Shown here: positions 21,125-31,589 of the stretch, in pieces
Layout of the letters: every line of letters begins with the position of its first letter
How positions within the stretch are numbered: position 1 is the first letter of the stretch
From: Tillandsia leiboldiana
Taxonomy: Eukaryota > Streptophyta > Magnoliopsida > Poales > Bromeliaceae
Length of the DNA stretch: 64,000 nt
Assembly: GCA_029204045.2 (NCBI GenBank)
Contig: CM055076.1
Coordinates: 28,040,832 to 28,104,831 of the forward strand
Direction: 5' to 3'
Position numbers and translations under genes: made by a program
Notes under the pieces: model-generated
Told to the model about the DNA's origin: nothing
What the model saw: the letters and a program-made list of their open reading frames with translations, nothing else
Databases searched by the model: none

Positions 21125-21716
21125 CAGTTTTTTTTTTCAGGGAAATATAGCATGCTACCGCTTATTCATAAGAGAGATGAATTAGGCTACAAAAAAAAAA
21201 AAAAAGAAAAAAAAAGAAAAAAAAAAGAAAACAGCTAAAGTTGTTGAGCAAGCTGAGCCCACCAGACCAAACAATCACGAGCGTTCCTACTTAGGCACCC
21301 CGCCGTCTTTTTGCGGTTGTCGAATATCCTCCTATTACGTTCAAGCCAAATAGTCCACCATACTGAAGCAATCCCCAAAAGCTCTCTATCACGCATTGAG
21401 CCGCTTCTCTGACGGGCGGTATTCCAAAGGGAAGCAGCCATAGTGGAGTAGTTGAGGGAAACAAAGTTAAGAAGAAATGCTTGAAGGATACTTCTAGTAA
21501 ACTGATAACCCAGAAAAAGGTGATTGACAGTCTCTGCCATCCCCAGTCCAGGCAGAGAACACAACTGCCATCCCCAGTCCACCCCTTTTTAAGCAGGTTG
21601 TCTTTGGTGCGGACCTTACTCCTTAAGACTAACCAGAGAAAAATTTTGATCTTGAGGGGGACTTTGATCTTCTAAATTTCTCGAAATCGAAGTTCCGAAA
21701 CACCGCCATTCTGGAG
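21125..21716 (-). mobile_element. 5'-truncated LINE
   Basis: The minus strand encodes a fragment with WQLCSLPGLGMAETVNHLFL and VWWTIWLERNRRIFDNRKK, the zf-RVT end of a LINE. A poly(T) run marks its 3' end. The flanks share GAAGAGA (21118-21124 and 21717-21723). A related uninterrupted host sequence occurs at about 33178, supporting the insertion. Confidence 0.8.
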
Positions 21717-21723
21717 GAAGAGA

Positions 21724-22615
21724 TATTAATAATAGTTTAGACTATTAGAAAACTGTTAAATCTGTTTACGCTAAAAGATATATATATTACATTTTTATTT
21801 TCACCAATCTCTCTTTATTCTTACTTTAGTATGAACTATTAATTTTTTTTCGATACAAAATATTTGTTTTGTTATAAAAATCAAAACAATTGGTTAATCC
21901 TCCAATATCTCATAATGCTATGTTTTAAAATTTATCAAAAAAGTTTTAAAATTTATCAAAAAAAGTAGAAGTTCTACAGCATTTTTATAAGTCAGAAGTT
22001 CTACTACTTCACCTTCTCACAAGAAATAAATGAGCACACAATGAATGTCACATGTTTGGGCTCATCTATTTTCTAAACAAACATAAAGAAAGAGTGAATC
22101 ACACTAAACAATTGTTTTCACAATTTATGCTTATTGTTTTCACAATTTATGCAAAGAATCTACTAATTGTTTTATAGCAACTAGTAAGTGTTTAAAATTT
22201 GCAGCCCGCTCTGCTACTAATTGTTATAAATTTTATAAATCTGGTGCTCGTTTACATATGAAATTTCGCAATAGAAACGGCTAATAAAAATTTTATCACT
22301 AATATGCTCCGGCGCGTGACACTAATACTCCTTAAATTAATATTTAAATTATAATTCTAAAATTTTTTAAATTAATATCTAAATTGTAATTCTAAAATTT
22401 TTTAAATTAAATTTTTTAAATTAATATCTAAATTGTAATTTTAAACTCTTTAAATTAATATCAAAATTGTTATTCAAAAATTTTTATAATTAATGCCTAA
22501 ATTGGGAAAACTAAGGCTTTGTAGAGAGTTGGAGCGGTTGGTATGTGAGATTTTAGGATCACTAGTTTTGTAGAGAGTTGGAGAGGTTGGTATGTGAGAG
22601 CCGATCTGCTATGAG
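21724..22615. repeat. AT-rich dispersed repeat, gene-free
   Basis: Blocks such as CACAATGAATGTCACATG and the AATTAATATCTAAATTG repeats recur at about 26985 and 34190, so this is dispersed repetitive DNA. A 59-base-spaced TAGAGAGTTGGAG motif lies near 22512-22580. Confidence 0.5.
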
Positions 22616-23172
22616 TGTAACGACCCGGCCCACTAGTAATAATAACTCGTTGGGCCCAAACCACAGCCCAAAATGCTTAAGCCCAGTTATTATTACTAGT
22701 GTCCATGTCTCATATAAACTCAATCACAATTCCATCCATATCCGATGTGGGACACAATTCCATCCATATCCGATGTAGGACTATTGGGCGTCACAGACTC
22801 CTCCCGTGGGACACAATTCCATCCATATCCGATGTAGGACTATTGGGCGTCACAGACTCCTCCCGTTTAGGCTTGACGTCCTCGTCAGCCCAAACACACA
22901 CACAGCAGCCCAAGATCACCCGGCGATATGAGACTTGTCTCGCTAGTCCTGTCATCTAGACCCAGGCTAAGCCGAGACTCGCCGCACACTTCCGGCTAGT
23001 TATTGGCTCTGATACCAAATATAACAAACCGGCCCACTAGCAATAATAACTCGTTGGGCCCAAACCACAGCCCAAAATGCTTAAGCCCGGTTATTATTAC
23101 TAGTGTTCATGTCTCATATAAATCCAATCACAATTCTATCCATATCCGATGTGGGACTATTGGGGCGTCACA
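22616..23172 (-). mobile_element. Complete TRIM-B miniature LTR retrotransposon
   Basis: The left LTR begins TGTAACGACCCGGCCC at 22616 and the right LTR spans about 23020-23172, ending GCGTCACA. The primer-site complement GGCTCTGATACCAAA abuts the right LTR. A perfect 5 bp TSD, ATGAG, lies at 22611-22615 and 23173-23177. A 59 bp tandem duplication sits at 22747-22864. There is no coding region. This is the reference copy for the family here. Confidence 0.9.
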
Positions 23173-23309
23173 ATGAGTCCAAATTATTAGTTCAAAATAC
23201 TTAAGTCCGGTTATTATTAATAGGGTCCTAGATTCTGATATGCTATGAGCCCAAACTATTAGTCCAAGATACTTAAACTCGGTTATTAATAGAGTTGTAG
23301 ATCGCTATA

Positions 23310-24474
23310 TGTTATGACAAAACCGGAAAAATTTAGTGTGTTGGGCACAAAAATAAGGAGAATTAAGAAAAAGAGAAAAAAAAATAAAGCATACAAATAT
23401 TTATGTTGTTCAGTCACATGCCTATACGTCCGCGGATGAAGATGAAGCGCAAACTTCCATTATAATTAAAGTGGTGTACAAAATATGCCTCTTCTCTTAT
23501 AAAATCCTAATTCAAAAAATACACCTTATATGCCGCACCAAATTAATAGAATAAATGGTATATTTATAATAGTGGTTAAATCCTAACACAACTCGAAATA
23601 TAAATTTACTAAAATTAGAAATAATTTCAATAAAATTAGGAATAATCTAAAGTTAGCATAATAGGATAACCAAAACATAATAGGTTAGGAAAACTCACGG
23701 TTTTAGAATTGGAGACATATCTAACAATATCTATCTTGACTTGAATTCTTTGTCTTCTTCACTAAAACTCCAAATGCTCCTAAAGTGTTGCTGCACATGC
23801 AAACCAAATTTATAAAATTCTTGAATTTAATCACCGAAAGAGACTTAATGAGTAAATCCGTGAGATTTTCTGAAGTGACAATCTTTTTATTCTTCAGTTA
23901 CTCTTTTTGCAAGCTCTACTGCATCAAAACGACAACTTGCCGTAAAGTGAAACGGTTGGAGCGATCAAACTTCTCGATTTCAAATTTCATCGATGTCTTA
24001 AACACCCAAACGAACAATTCGACTGTTATAATAGTTTGTTATGACAAAAGTAGAAAGATCTAGTTCATTGAGCACAAAAATACTAAAAGAGAATCGAGAA
24101 AGAGAGAAGAAGAATAAACCACACAAATATTTACATTGTTCAACCACTGGTCTACGTCCACGGACAAAGACGGGGCGGAGACTTCTATTATAATCAAAGT
24201 GGAGTACATCTACGGGCGAAGTAGTGTACAAAATATATCTCTCTCATAAATTTTAATTCCAAAACTGCACTCATACTCCTTCTCATCTTCAGCAGCAAAT
24301 TAATAGAATAAAGGATATATTTATAATAGTGGTTAAATCCTAATACAATTAGGAATACAAATCCACTAAAATTAAAAATAATCTCAATAAAATTAGGTAT
24401 AATCTAAACTTATAACCAAAATATAATATGGTTAAAAAACCTTAACAGTTTTAGAATTCAAGACATATCAAACA
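23310..24474 (-). mobile_element. Internally deleted Copia-like element
   Basis: The LTRs lie at about 23310-23726 and 24037-24474 and read TGTTAG to ATAACA on the minus strand. The roughly 310 bp interior encodes on the minus strand only a polyprotein tail (KIVTSENLTDLLIKS), the RNase H end of Ty1/Copia. The flanking pentamer CTATA is present on both sides, but the right flank is also shared with the related locus at 32314, so segmental duplication is possible. Confidence 0.65.
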
Positions 24475-24587
24475 CTATATTTTTATTCACAAATATCTTG
24501 CTCCTGCTTTATCTTCGCTCGACATGCTTCCCAAGAGTAGAGCAAATCCACTATTTTATCACAGCTTACCCACCATTTTAATGATGA

Positions 24588-24703
24588 GACCCCAATAATC
24601 CCACATCGGATGAGATTGAGATTTTGATTGGACATATAAAATCATACACGCTAGTAATAATAATTGGGTTTAAATATTTTTGGTTGTTGTTTGGAGCAAA
24701 CGA
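24588..24703 (+). mobile_element. TRIM-B LTR fragment
   Basis: GACCCCAATAATCCCACATC through GTAATAATAATTGGG matches the TRIM-B LTR in plus orientation. It is followed directly by the degenerate tandem array. Confidence 0.6.
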
Positions 24704-26345
24704 GAGCTAAGTGCTAGGTCTCTGGGTTGGCTATATAGTGAAGGTTGTATAAAGGAGAATTCTGATTTGTCTGGTTTGGACCCGATGAGGACATCAGGTC
24801 TACTAGGTCTCTGGGTCTGTGTGAGAGATGGCTCGTTGGGTCTACTAGGTCTCTGAGAGATGGTCACATAGGTCACATAGGTCTATGTGAGAGATGGTGT
24901 GTGACTTTGAACTGTGTGAGAGATGGTCTCTGGGTCTGTGTGAGAGATGGTCACATGGGTTTATGTGAGAGATGGTGTGTGACTTTGAACTATGTAAGAG
25001 ATGGTGTGAGAGATAGTCACATGGGTCTGTGTGAGAGATGGTGTGTGTAAGAGATGGTCACATGGATCTGTGTGAAAGATGGTGTGTGAGAGATAGTGTG
25101 AGAGATGGTCACATTGGTCTGTGTGAGAGATGTAAGAGATGGTGTGAGATGGTGTGAGAGATGGTCACATGGGTCTATGTGAGAGATGGTGTGTGATGGT
25201 GTGTGAGAGATGGTGTGAGAGATGTGAGAGATGGTGTGTGAGAGATGGTGTGAGAGATGGTGTTTGACTTTGAACTGTGTGAGAGATGGTGTGTGACTTT
25301 GAACAGGTTATATATTTCTGATAGTGTGTGACTTTGAACAGGTTATGTATAATTCTAATTTGTCTGTCCCGCTGAGGATGTCAGGTCTACTAGGTCCCGC
25401 CGACGACGTCAGGTCTACCAGGTCTATGGGTCTGTGTGAAGGTTGTATAAAAGAGAGATGGTGATATAGTGAAGATTGTATAAAGGAGAGATGGTGGGTC
25501 TGTGTGAAGGTTGTATAAAAGAGAGATGGTGATGTAGTGAAGATTGTATAAAGGAGAGATGGTGTGTGACTTTGAATTATTATTTAGTGAAAGTTGTATA
25601 AAGGATGTAGGTCTATTAGGTCTCTGGGTCTGTGTGAAGGTTATATAAAAGAGAGATGGTGTGTGACTTTGAATTATTATGTAGTGAAAGTTGTATAAAG
25701 GATGTAGTCAAGGTTGTATAAAAGAGAGATGGTGTGAGACTTTGAATAGATAGTTTTTGAGTCTATTAGAAAATTGTTAAATTTATATATAATTAAATTT
25801 TTTTAAAATTTTCTCGAATTCTAATACTGTGTTAAGCTATTAATTTGTCCGCCGACTTTTCTTCCTGCTCCTTCCTTTGAGTATGTATAATGTAGTGAAG
25901 GTTGTATAAAGGAGAGATGATGACGTGTGACTTTGAACAGGTTATGTATAATGTAGTGAAGGTTGTACAAAGGAGAGATGATGGCGTGTGACTTTGAACA
26001 GCTTATGTATAATTCTAATTTGTCTGTCCCGCCAAGGACGTCAAGTCTACTAGGTCCCGCCGAGAATGTCAGGTCTACTAGGTCTCTGGGTCTGTGAGAA
26101 GGTTGTATAAAAGAGAGATGGTGATGTAATGAAGGTTGTATAAAGGAGAGATGGTGTGTGAATTTGAATTATTATGTAGTGAAAGTTGTATAAAAGATGT
26201 AGATCTACTAGTTCTCTGGGTCTATGTGAAGGTTGTATAAAAGAGAGATGGTGATGTAGTGAAGGTTATATAAAGGAGAGATGGTGTGCGACTTTGAATT
26301 ATTATATAGTGAAAAGGAGAGATGGTGTGTGACTTTGAATAGATT
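24704..26345. repeat. Complex degenerate tandem array
   Basis: Three intermixed modules recur many times: GTGTGAGAGATGGT, AGGTTGTATAAAGGAGAG and GTGTGTGACTTTGAA. Interspersed GAGGACATCAGGTCTACTAG blocks resemble the TRIM-B interior. The period is irregular. There is no coding potential. Confidence 0.8.
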
Positions 26346-26458
26346 TTTGAGTCTATTAGAAAATTATTAAATTTATTGACGCTAAAGAATATATAAATTT
26401 TTTAAAAATTTTCTCGAATTCTAATATTGTGTTAAGCTATTAATTTTTCCCTTCACTG

Positions 26459-26845
26459 ATGCCGCTGATGCCTGCCACCTTTTCTTCCTACTCCTTTCTT
26501 TGAGACACGACTTGGCGAAGTGTGTACCCCGCGAAGGAAGTAACCTTCCTTCGGACCTCTTTCTCCGCAGGTGCCGCCCCTTTGCCCTTCGCCTTGTGGG
26601 TTTTGGAAATATTGTTTTGTGGGCTTCTTCTTCAGCTGTTCTAGAGTTGAGTAGTCGATCAATCGCTCGGCCACCTCTTGTACCGCGGCCAAGTCTTAGA
26701 TATTTTGTCGACGAAGTTCTGCCTGAATTAAAAGTTCAATTTCTTCCGGAGAATATCAAGCTCATAGCGCGGTGGAGTTTACATAGGCTCCCGCAATCAG
26801 GGCAGATTCGTAAATATGTCGATATAAGAAAAAATTATAACAAAA
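26459..26845 (+). pseudogene. Retrotransposon gag-like fragment
   Basis: One plus frame reads ELKVQFLPENIKLIARWSLH and LPQSGQIRKYV, which resembles the gag region of plant Ty3-type elements. A diverged second copy is at about 33650-34035, with blocks VDEV, ELKVQF and REYVDIRK shared. Both lack zinc knuckle, protease and RT sequence. Assignment to gag rests on pattern memory, not an alignment. Confidence 0.45.
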
Positions 26846-27267
26846 TGACATTTATTCAAATATTAAAATCGAGACAATTGGTTAATCCTCCAATATCTCA
26901 AATCATAAACTAGTATCAAATAATGCTAATGTCTTAAAATTTACCAAAATGTCAAAAGTTCTACTGCATTTAAATGCATCAAACTAACTACTTCACATTC
27001 TCACAAGAAATAAATGAGCCCACAATGAATGTCACATGTTTGGACTCATCTATTTTCTAAACAAACATAAAAAAAGAGTGAATCACTAAACAATTGTTTT
27101 CACAAGTTATGTTTATTTAGCTCCATAGATTGAGCTATGTTTATTCAGTTGCATAAATTGAGACAGCAATTAATGTCATTTTATGGGCTCATCTACTTTA
27201 TGGACAAATATGAAAGAAAGAATTAACTCTCTATTCCCAGAATAAATCTATCTTAATATGCACATAT
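26846..27267. other. Dispersed AT-rich repeat, gene-free
   Basis: This shares the CTTCACATTCTCACAAG and CACAATGAATGTCACATG blocks with about 21987 and 34190. I see no gene. Confidence 0.45.
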
Positions 27268-27276
27268 TTTATTTTA

Positions 27277-27820
27277 GGAATAATTGTCTGTGTACTACTG
27301 AAATCTGAAGAAATATCTAATTTACCCCTCTTATTTTTTTCTTTCCAATATACCCCTCATACGTTCCACGGTTATTAAAAATACCCCTACCGTTTCCCTT
27401 TGTTAAGTTAACTAGGGTTAAACTAGAGTTAAATAATAATCGGAGTTGAAAACTATAAGATATACCTATTTTGCCCGGGTTTAGGGTTTAGGGTTTAGGG
27501 TTTTAGGGTTTAGGGTTTAGGATTTTTTAGGGTTTTAGGGTTTAGGGTTTAGGGTTTAGGGTTTTAGGGTTTAGGGTTTAGGGTTTAGGGTATTAGGGGT
27601 TAGGGTTTAGGGTTTAGGGTTTAGGGTTTTAGGATTTAGAGTATATTTGAAAGGACAAAATAGTAATTTCACACGAATAACGGCAGCTCTAAAAGAGTTT
27701 AACTTCAGGGGTATTTTGAAAAGAAGTTGGAACGTAAGAAGATTAGTTTTAATATTAGCCTTCTAAGATGGATAAATCTGAAAGCAGGAAAATTTTTAGG
27801 AGTATATAAAAAATTGCCCC
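27277..27820 (+). mobile_element. Mutator-like MITE carrying telomere-type repeats (family MT), copy 1
   Basis: The 544 bp element starts GGAATAATTGTCTG and ends AAATTGCCCC. A perfect 9 bp TSD, TTTATTTTA, lies at 27268-27276 and 27821-27829. The uninterrupted host (CACATATTTTATTTTAAATA) exists at about 35481. The core is an array of TTTAGGG and TTTTAGGG units. Subterminal regions carry spaced TACCCCT motifs. No ORF. Confidence 0.92.
27477..27642 (+). repeat. Interstitial (TTTAGGG)n array in MT copy 1
   Basis: More than twenty units of the plant telomere repeat, with TTTTAGGG variants and occasional decay. The array is wholly inside a transposable element with TSDs, so it is not a chromosome end. 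Confidence 0.95.
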
Positions 27821-27829
27821 TTTATTTTA

Positions 27830-28139
27830 AATATTCTTCCAATTAAACCTATATTCTTAAAATTCACCTATTCATAAAATACTCCTTTATCTCTATTTAG
27901 TTAATTATTTGTTATCATCCCTTCTAATCAAGCGACACGATAAGTCGATCTCATACAAAAATTATCTGAGTCACCATTAAAAAAAGAACACCAGTAATGA
28001 CCTATAATAATCATCCGTGAGGACCATACTGTATATAAAATTTTAAAATTAAAATCTAATTTGACAAATATAATTTACATTATCTAATCTAATATAATAA
28101 AATTATATTGCAGTGTTTGATAGATATGATTTTAGTTTA
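27830..28139. other. AT-rich gene-free spacer
   Basis: No gene. The sequence after the element continues the same dispersed repeat seen at about 35490-35710. Confidence 0.5.
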
Positions 28140-28300
28140 GACTAGTCAACGAGCCGAACACGATCGAGCTGGGATGTCGGCTCGTGTTCGGCTCGTTTAA
28201 CGAACCCGAGCTAGCACGTTTAAATATTGAGCTGAAAAATTCGACTTGTGTTCGGCTCGTTTATTAACGAGCCGAATACGAGCCGGCTCGCGAACAATAA
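28140..28300. mobile_element. hAT-type MITE fragment
   Basis: Inverted CGAGCCGAACACGA blocks match the 17555 element. The TAGGGGTG terminus is not preserved at either side. Confidence 0.6.
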
Positions 28301-28375
28301 TTTAAATTTTCATTCTCAGTATTAGGTGTAAAATTAAAAAAAAAAAAAATTAAAATCTTAATTAAATAATTAAAA

Positions 28376-28648
<273 letters not shown>

Positions 28649-28691
<43 letters not shown>
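28649..28691. repeat. (TA)n microsatellite
   Basis: A TA array of about 21 units between two MITEs of different families. Confidence 0.9.
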
Positions 28692-28694
<3 letters not shown>

Positions 28695-28930
28695 CCGGTT
28701 AGAATAGTATCGATAGCACCAAACAATTGGTATTATCAAGTTTTCAGCGGTTGGATAAAAAGATATGCGGTTGGAATTATAGTGATCCCCTAAAATTTTT
28801 ACTATTCAACCAACCATCTAGTAAACCCCAGGAGACCACTATCATCTTAACCACACATCCTTTAATCCAAAAGCTAAAAACTTGATAGCACCAATGGTTT
28901 GGTGCTATCGATAGTATTGCAGCCTAATTA
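28692..28930. mobile_element. Micron-like MITE flanked by (TA)n
   Basis: The inverted ends are GTATCGATAGCACCAAACAA and its partner TTTGGTGCTATCGATAGTAT. The inner arms TGCGGTTGG and CTTAACCAC follow. TA arrays lie on both sides. The arrangement resembles the rice Micron elements, which are known to lie in TA microsatellites; homology is inferred, not tested. Confidence 0.7.
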
Positions 28931-28953
28931 TATATATATATATATATATATAT

Positions 28954-29196
28954 AGGGTCCGACTACTATACTCTTATGAGTAAAATCCTTTCGTACTCAT
29001 AAGTTTTTATCCCTTGGATGAAGGAATGTGCGGTTAGGATTATAGTAGTTTCTAGGATTTATACTATTTCACCAACAACCTAGTAAACCCTAGGGGGTCC
29101 ACTATCATCTTAACCGCACATTACTTAATCCAAGGGTGAAAAAATTATGAGTACAAAGAAATTTATACTCATAAGAGTATAGTAGCCCTACGCATA
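28954..29196. mobile_element. Second Micron-like MITE in (TA)n
   Basis: The ends GGGTCCGACTACTATACTC and GAGTATAGTAGCCC are inverted. The central block (TGCGGTTAGGATTATAGTAG, ACCCTAGGGGGTCCAC) is shared with the neighbouring family, but the termini differ. TA runs flank both ends. Confidence 0.7.
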
Positions 29197-29205
29197 TATA
29201 TATAT

Positions 29206-30177
29206 GGCTAAATTACAGAAAATCCCCGTCATATCCCGCTTTTCCACTTTACCCCCCTGTCATTTAAAAGTCTACAGTTTGCCCCCTCGTAATTAGCGAA
29301 TTGTGTAATAACCCCCCGCCGTGACGATTCCGTCAGTGGACCGTCAGTTTTTTTGAAAATATAATTTCATATACCCAAAATACCCTTGGGAAATATCCCT
29401 TAAAAAAAAAAAAAAAAAGATCGCACGCGGCGAACCCCGCGCCCGCTTCGCCGCCGTCGTCGTCGTCGTCCTCCTCCTTCGGATCGGGTCGCACGCGGCG
29501 GCGCCCGCGCCCGCTTCGCCGCCGTCATCGTCGTCGTCTCCTCCGGATTGGGTCGCATGCGGCGGAACCCGCGCCCGCTTCGCCGCCGTCGTCGTCGTCG
29601 TCGAAGCGCTCATCGCCCGAGCCCTCTTCGTCGTCCTCCTCCTCCTCCGGATCGGGTCGCACGCGGCGGAGCCCGCGCCCGCTTCGCCACCGTCGTCGAA
29701 GCGCTCATCGCCCGAGCCCTCTTCGTCGTCCTCCTCCTCCTCCGGATCGGGTCGCACGCGGCGGAGCCCGCGCCCACTTCGCTGCCGCCATCGTCATCGT
29801 CGTCGAAGCGCTCATCGCCCGAGCCCTCTTTGTCGTCGTCGTCGTCGTCCACCACCTCCTCCGGATCGGGTCTCACGCGGCGGAGCCCGCGCCCGCTTCG
29901 CCGCCGCCATCGTCATCGTCGTCTCCTCCGGATCGGGTCGCACGCGGCGGAGCTCATCGCCCGCGTCGCCGCCGCCGTCGTCGTCGTCCTCCTCCTCTGG
30001 TGCGGGTCAGCACGGGTCAGCACAAGGAGGGCATTTTCGTCAATTTACCATTTCAGTTAACGTCGTTGCCCCCTAAAGACAATTCGCTAATTACGAGAGG
30101 GCAAAATATAGACTTTTAAATAACAGGGGGGTAAAGTGGAAAAGCAGGATATGACAGGGGGGTTTTCTGTAATTTAG

Positions 30178-30179
<2 letters not shown>
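29206..30179. mobile_element. Pack-type TIR element with GC-rich minisatellite cargo
   Basis: The 974 bp element has a perfect outer inverted repeat, GGCTAAATTACAGAAAA, and more than 100 bp of further inverted similarity. The TSD TATATATAT fits 9 bp but lies in a TA run. The interior (about 29420-30020) is strongly GC-rich: GGATCGGGTC units start at 29481, 29545, 29649, 29744, 29863 and 29930, separated by GTCGTC and CCTCCT runs. It looks like captured DNA that expanded. No credible gene: the long frames in both directions are low-complexity. Confidence 0.85.

Positions 30180-30248
<69 letters not shown>
30180..30248. repeat. (TA)n microsatellite
   Basis: A pure TA array adjoining the right end of the Pack-type element. 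Confidence 0.95.
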
Positions 30249-30252
<4 letters not shown>

Positions 30253-30430
30253 GCTGTTATTGAGCAGAACACAAGCGAGCTGATCCCAGCTCGTGTTTGG
30301 CTCGTTTATTAAACGAGCTGAAAAATTCGACTTGTTTTCGGCTTGTTTACTAAACGAGCGATTCGATATCAAGCTTATTTCGAACCGAACACGAGCTGGC
30401 TCGTAAACAGCGAGCTGAATTGCACCCTAG
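30249..30430. mobile_element. hAT-type MITE fragment
   Basis: Contains CGAGCTGAAAAATTCGAC and AACACGAGCTGGCTCG blocks and ends TTGCACCCTAG, close to the TAGGGGTG terminus family. The left end runs into (TA)n. Confidence 0.6.
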
Positions 30431-30731
30431 TTTAGACCTCTATGTTTCAAACCTACATGTGTTGCATGTACGAATTTAATAGAAAAAAAAAAAAAAAGAA
30501 TCTATTAATTATTGTACAGCAACTAGTAAGTACAATTTAGTAAGTATTGAAAATTTGCAACCTGCTCTACTACTAATTATTATAAATCTGGTGCTCGCTT
30601 ACATCGGCTAATAAAAATTTTATCACTAACATGTTTTCTCAGCAAATACTTCCAAATATATATAAATTTATAAAATAAAATCCACTAAACCCTAAACTCG
30701 AGTCTCTCGCATCAACTCATATACATATATA

Positions 30732-31187
30732 TAGGGGTGGCAATTCAGCTCGCTATTCGCGAGCCAGCTCATGTTCAGCTCGAAATGAGCTCGAGATCGA
30801 ATTGCTCGTTTAGTAAACGAGCCGGACACGAGCCGAATTTTTCAGTTCCTTTAATAAATGAGCCGAACACGAGCTGGCGTCGGCTCACTCGTGTTCGGCT
30901 TGAATATATATATATAAACTTTACTATTTAGATTTTAGCCTATCAATTTTTTGTGAATTTTAATTATTAGATTAAAATTTTAATTTTTAAATTTTCTTTC
31001 AACTTTACACCTAATAATAGAAATAAAAATTAAATTTGTTGTTCGCGAGCCGGCTAATGTTCGGCTCGTTAATAAACGAGCCGAACACGAGCCGAATTTT
31101 TCAGCTCGATATTTAAAAGAGCCAGATTAAACGAGCTGAACACGAGCCGACACCAGCTCGCTCGTGTTCGGCTCGTTGACACCTCTA
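30732..31187. mobile_element. hAT-type element, 456 bp
   Basis: The termini are TAGGGGTGGCAA and TTGACACCTCTA. A perfect 8 bp TSD, CATATATA, lies at 30724-30731 and 31188-31195. It is longer than the 162 bp copy at 17555: two copies of the GCTCG-rich module bracket an AT-rich middle, probably a nested or duplicated copy. Confidence 0.85.
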
Positions 31188-31579
31188 CATATATAACGCT
31201 TCCATAAAAACATATATCCAAATCCTAATAATATTAAAATTTCTGTTCTAATTTAAATTTAAATTTTACTCAATTTATTTTTTATAGCTTTAAATCACTA
31301 TTCTAATTAAACTAGAATTTACCTATAAATATAAACAAATCTTAATTAAACTAGAATTTACTTTTAAATATAAACATGTATGTTATATTTATTCAGTCAA
31401 AAAGTTAATTAATTGTAGAGAGGTGGAGGGGTTGGTATGTGAGATTTTAGAGGTGGCTTTTTGTTTCTGCTCTAATATTAAGTGTAACGACTAGATCTGT
31501 TATGTATCCAAACCATTGGTTTAAAATACTTAAATCCGATTATTATTAATAAAATCCTAGACCCTGATATCCTATGAGC
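31188..31579. other. AT-rich spacer with TRIM-B traces
   Basis: No gene. A short decayed TRIM-B piece (TGTAACGACTAGATC) lies near 31483. Confidence 0.45.
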
Positions 31580-31589
31580 CCAAACCATT

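Noticed and set aside
27477..27642. Possible true telomere or chromosome fusion point
   Set aside because: The array is enclosed by element ends and a perfect 9 bp TSD, and similar arrays recur in three of four family members, so transposition explains it better.
29344..30060. GC-rich ORFs in both directions as a host gene
   Set aside because: Low-complexity acidic or Ser/Arg-rich translations, no domain, in a minisatellite inside a TIR element.
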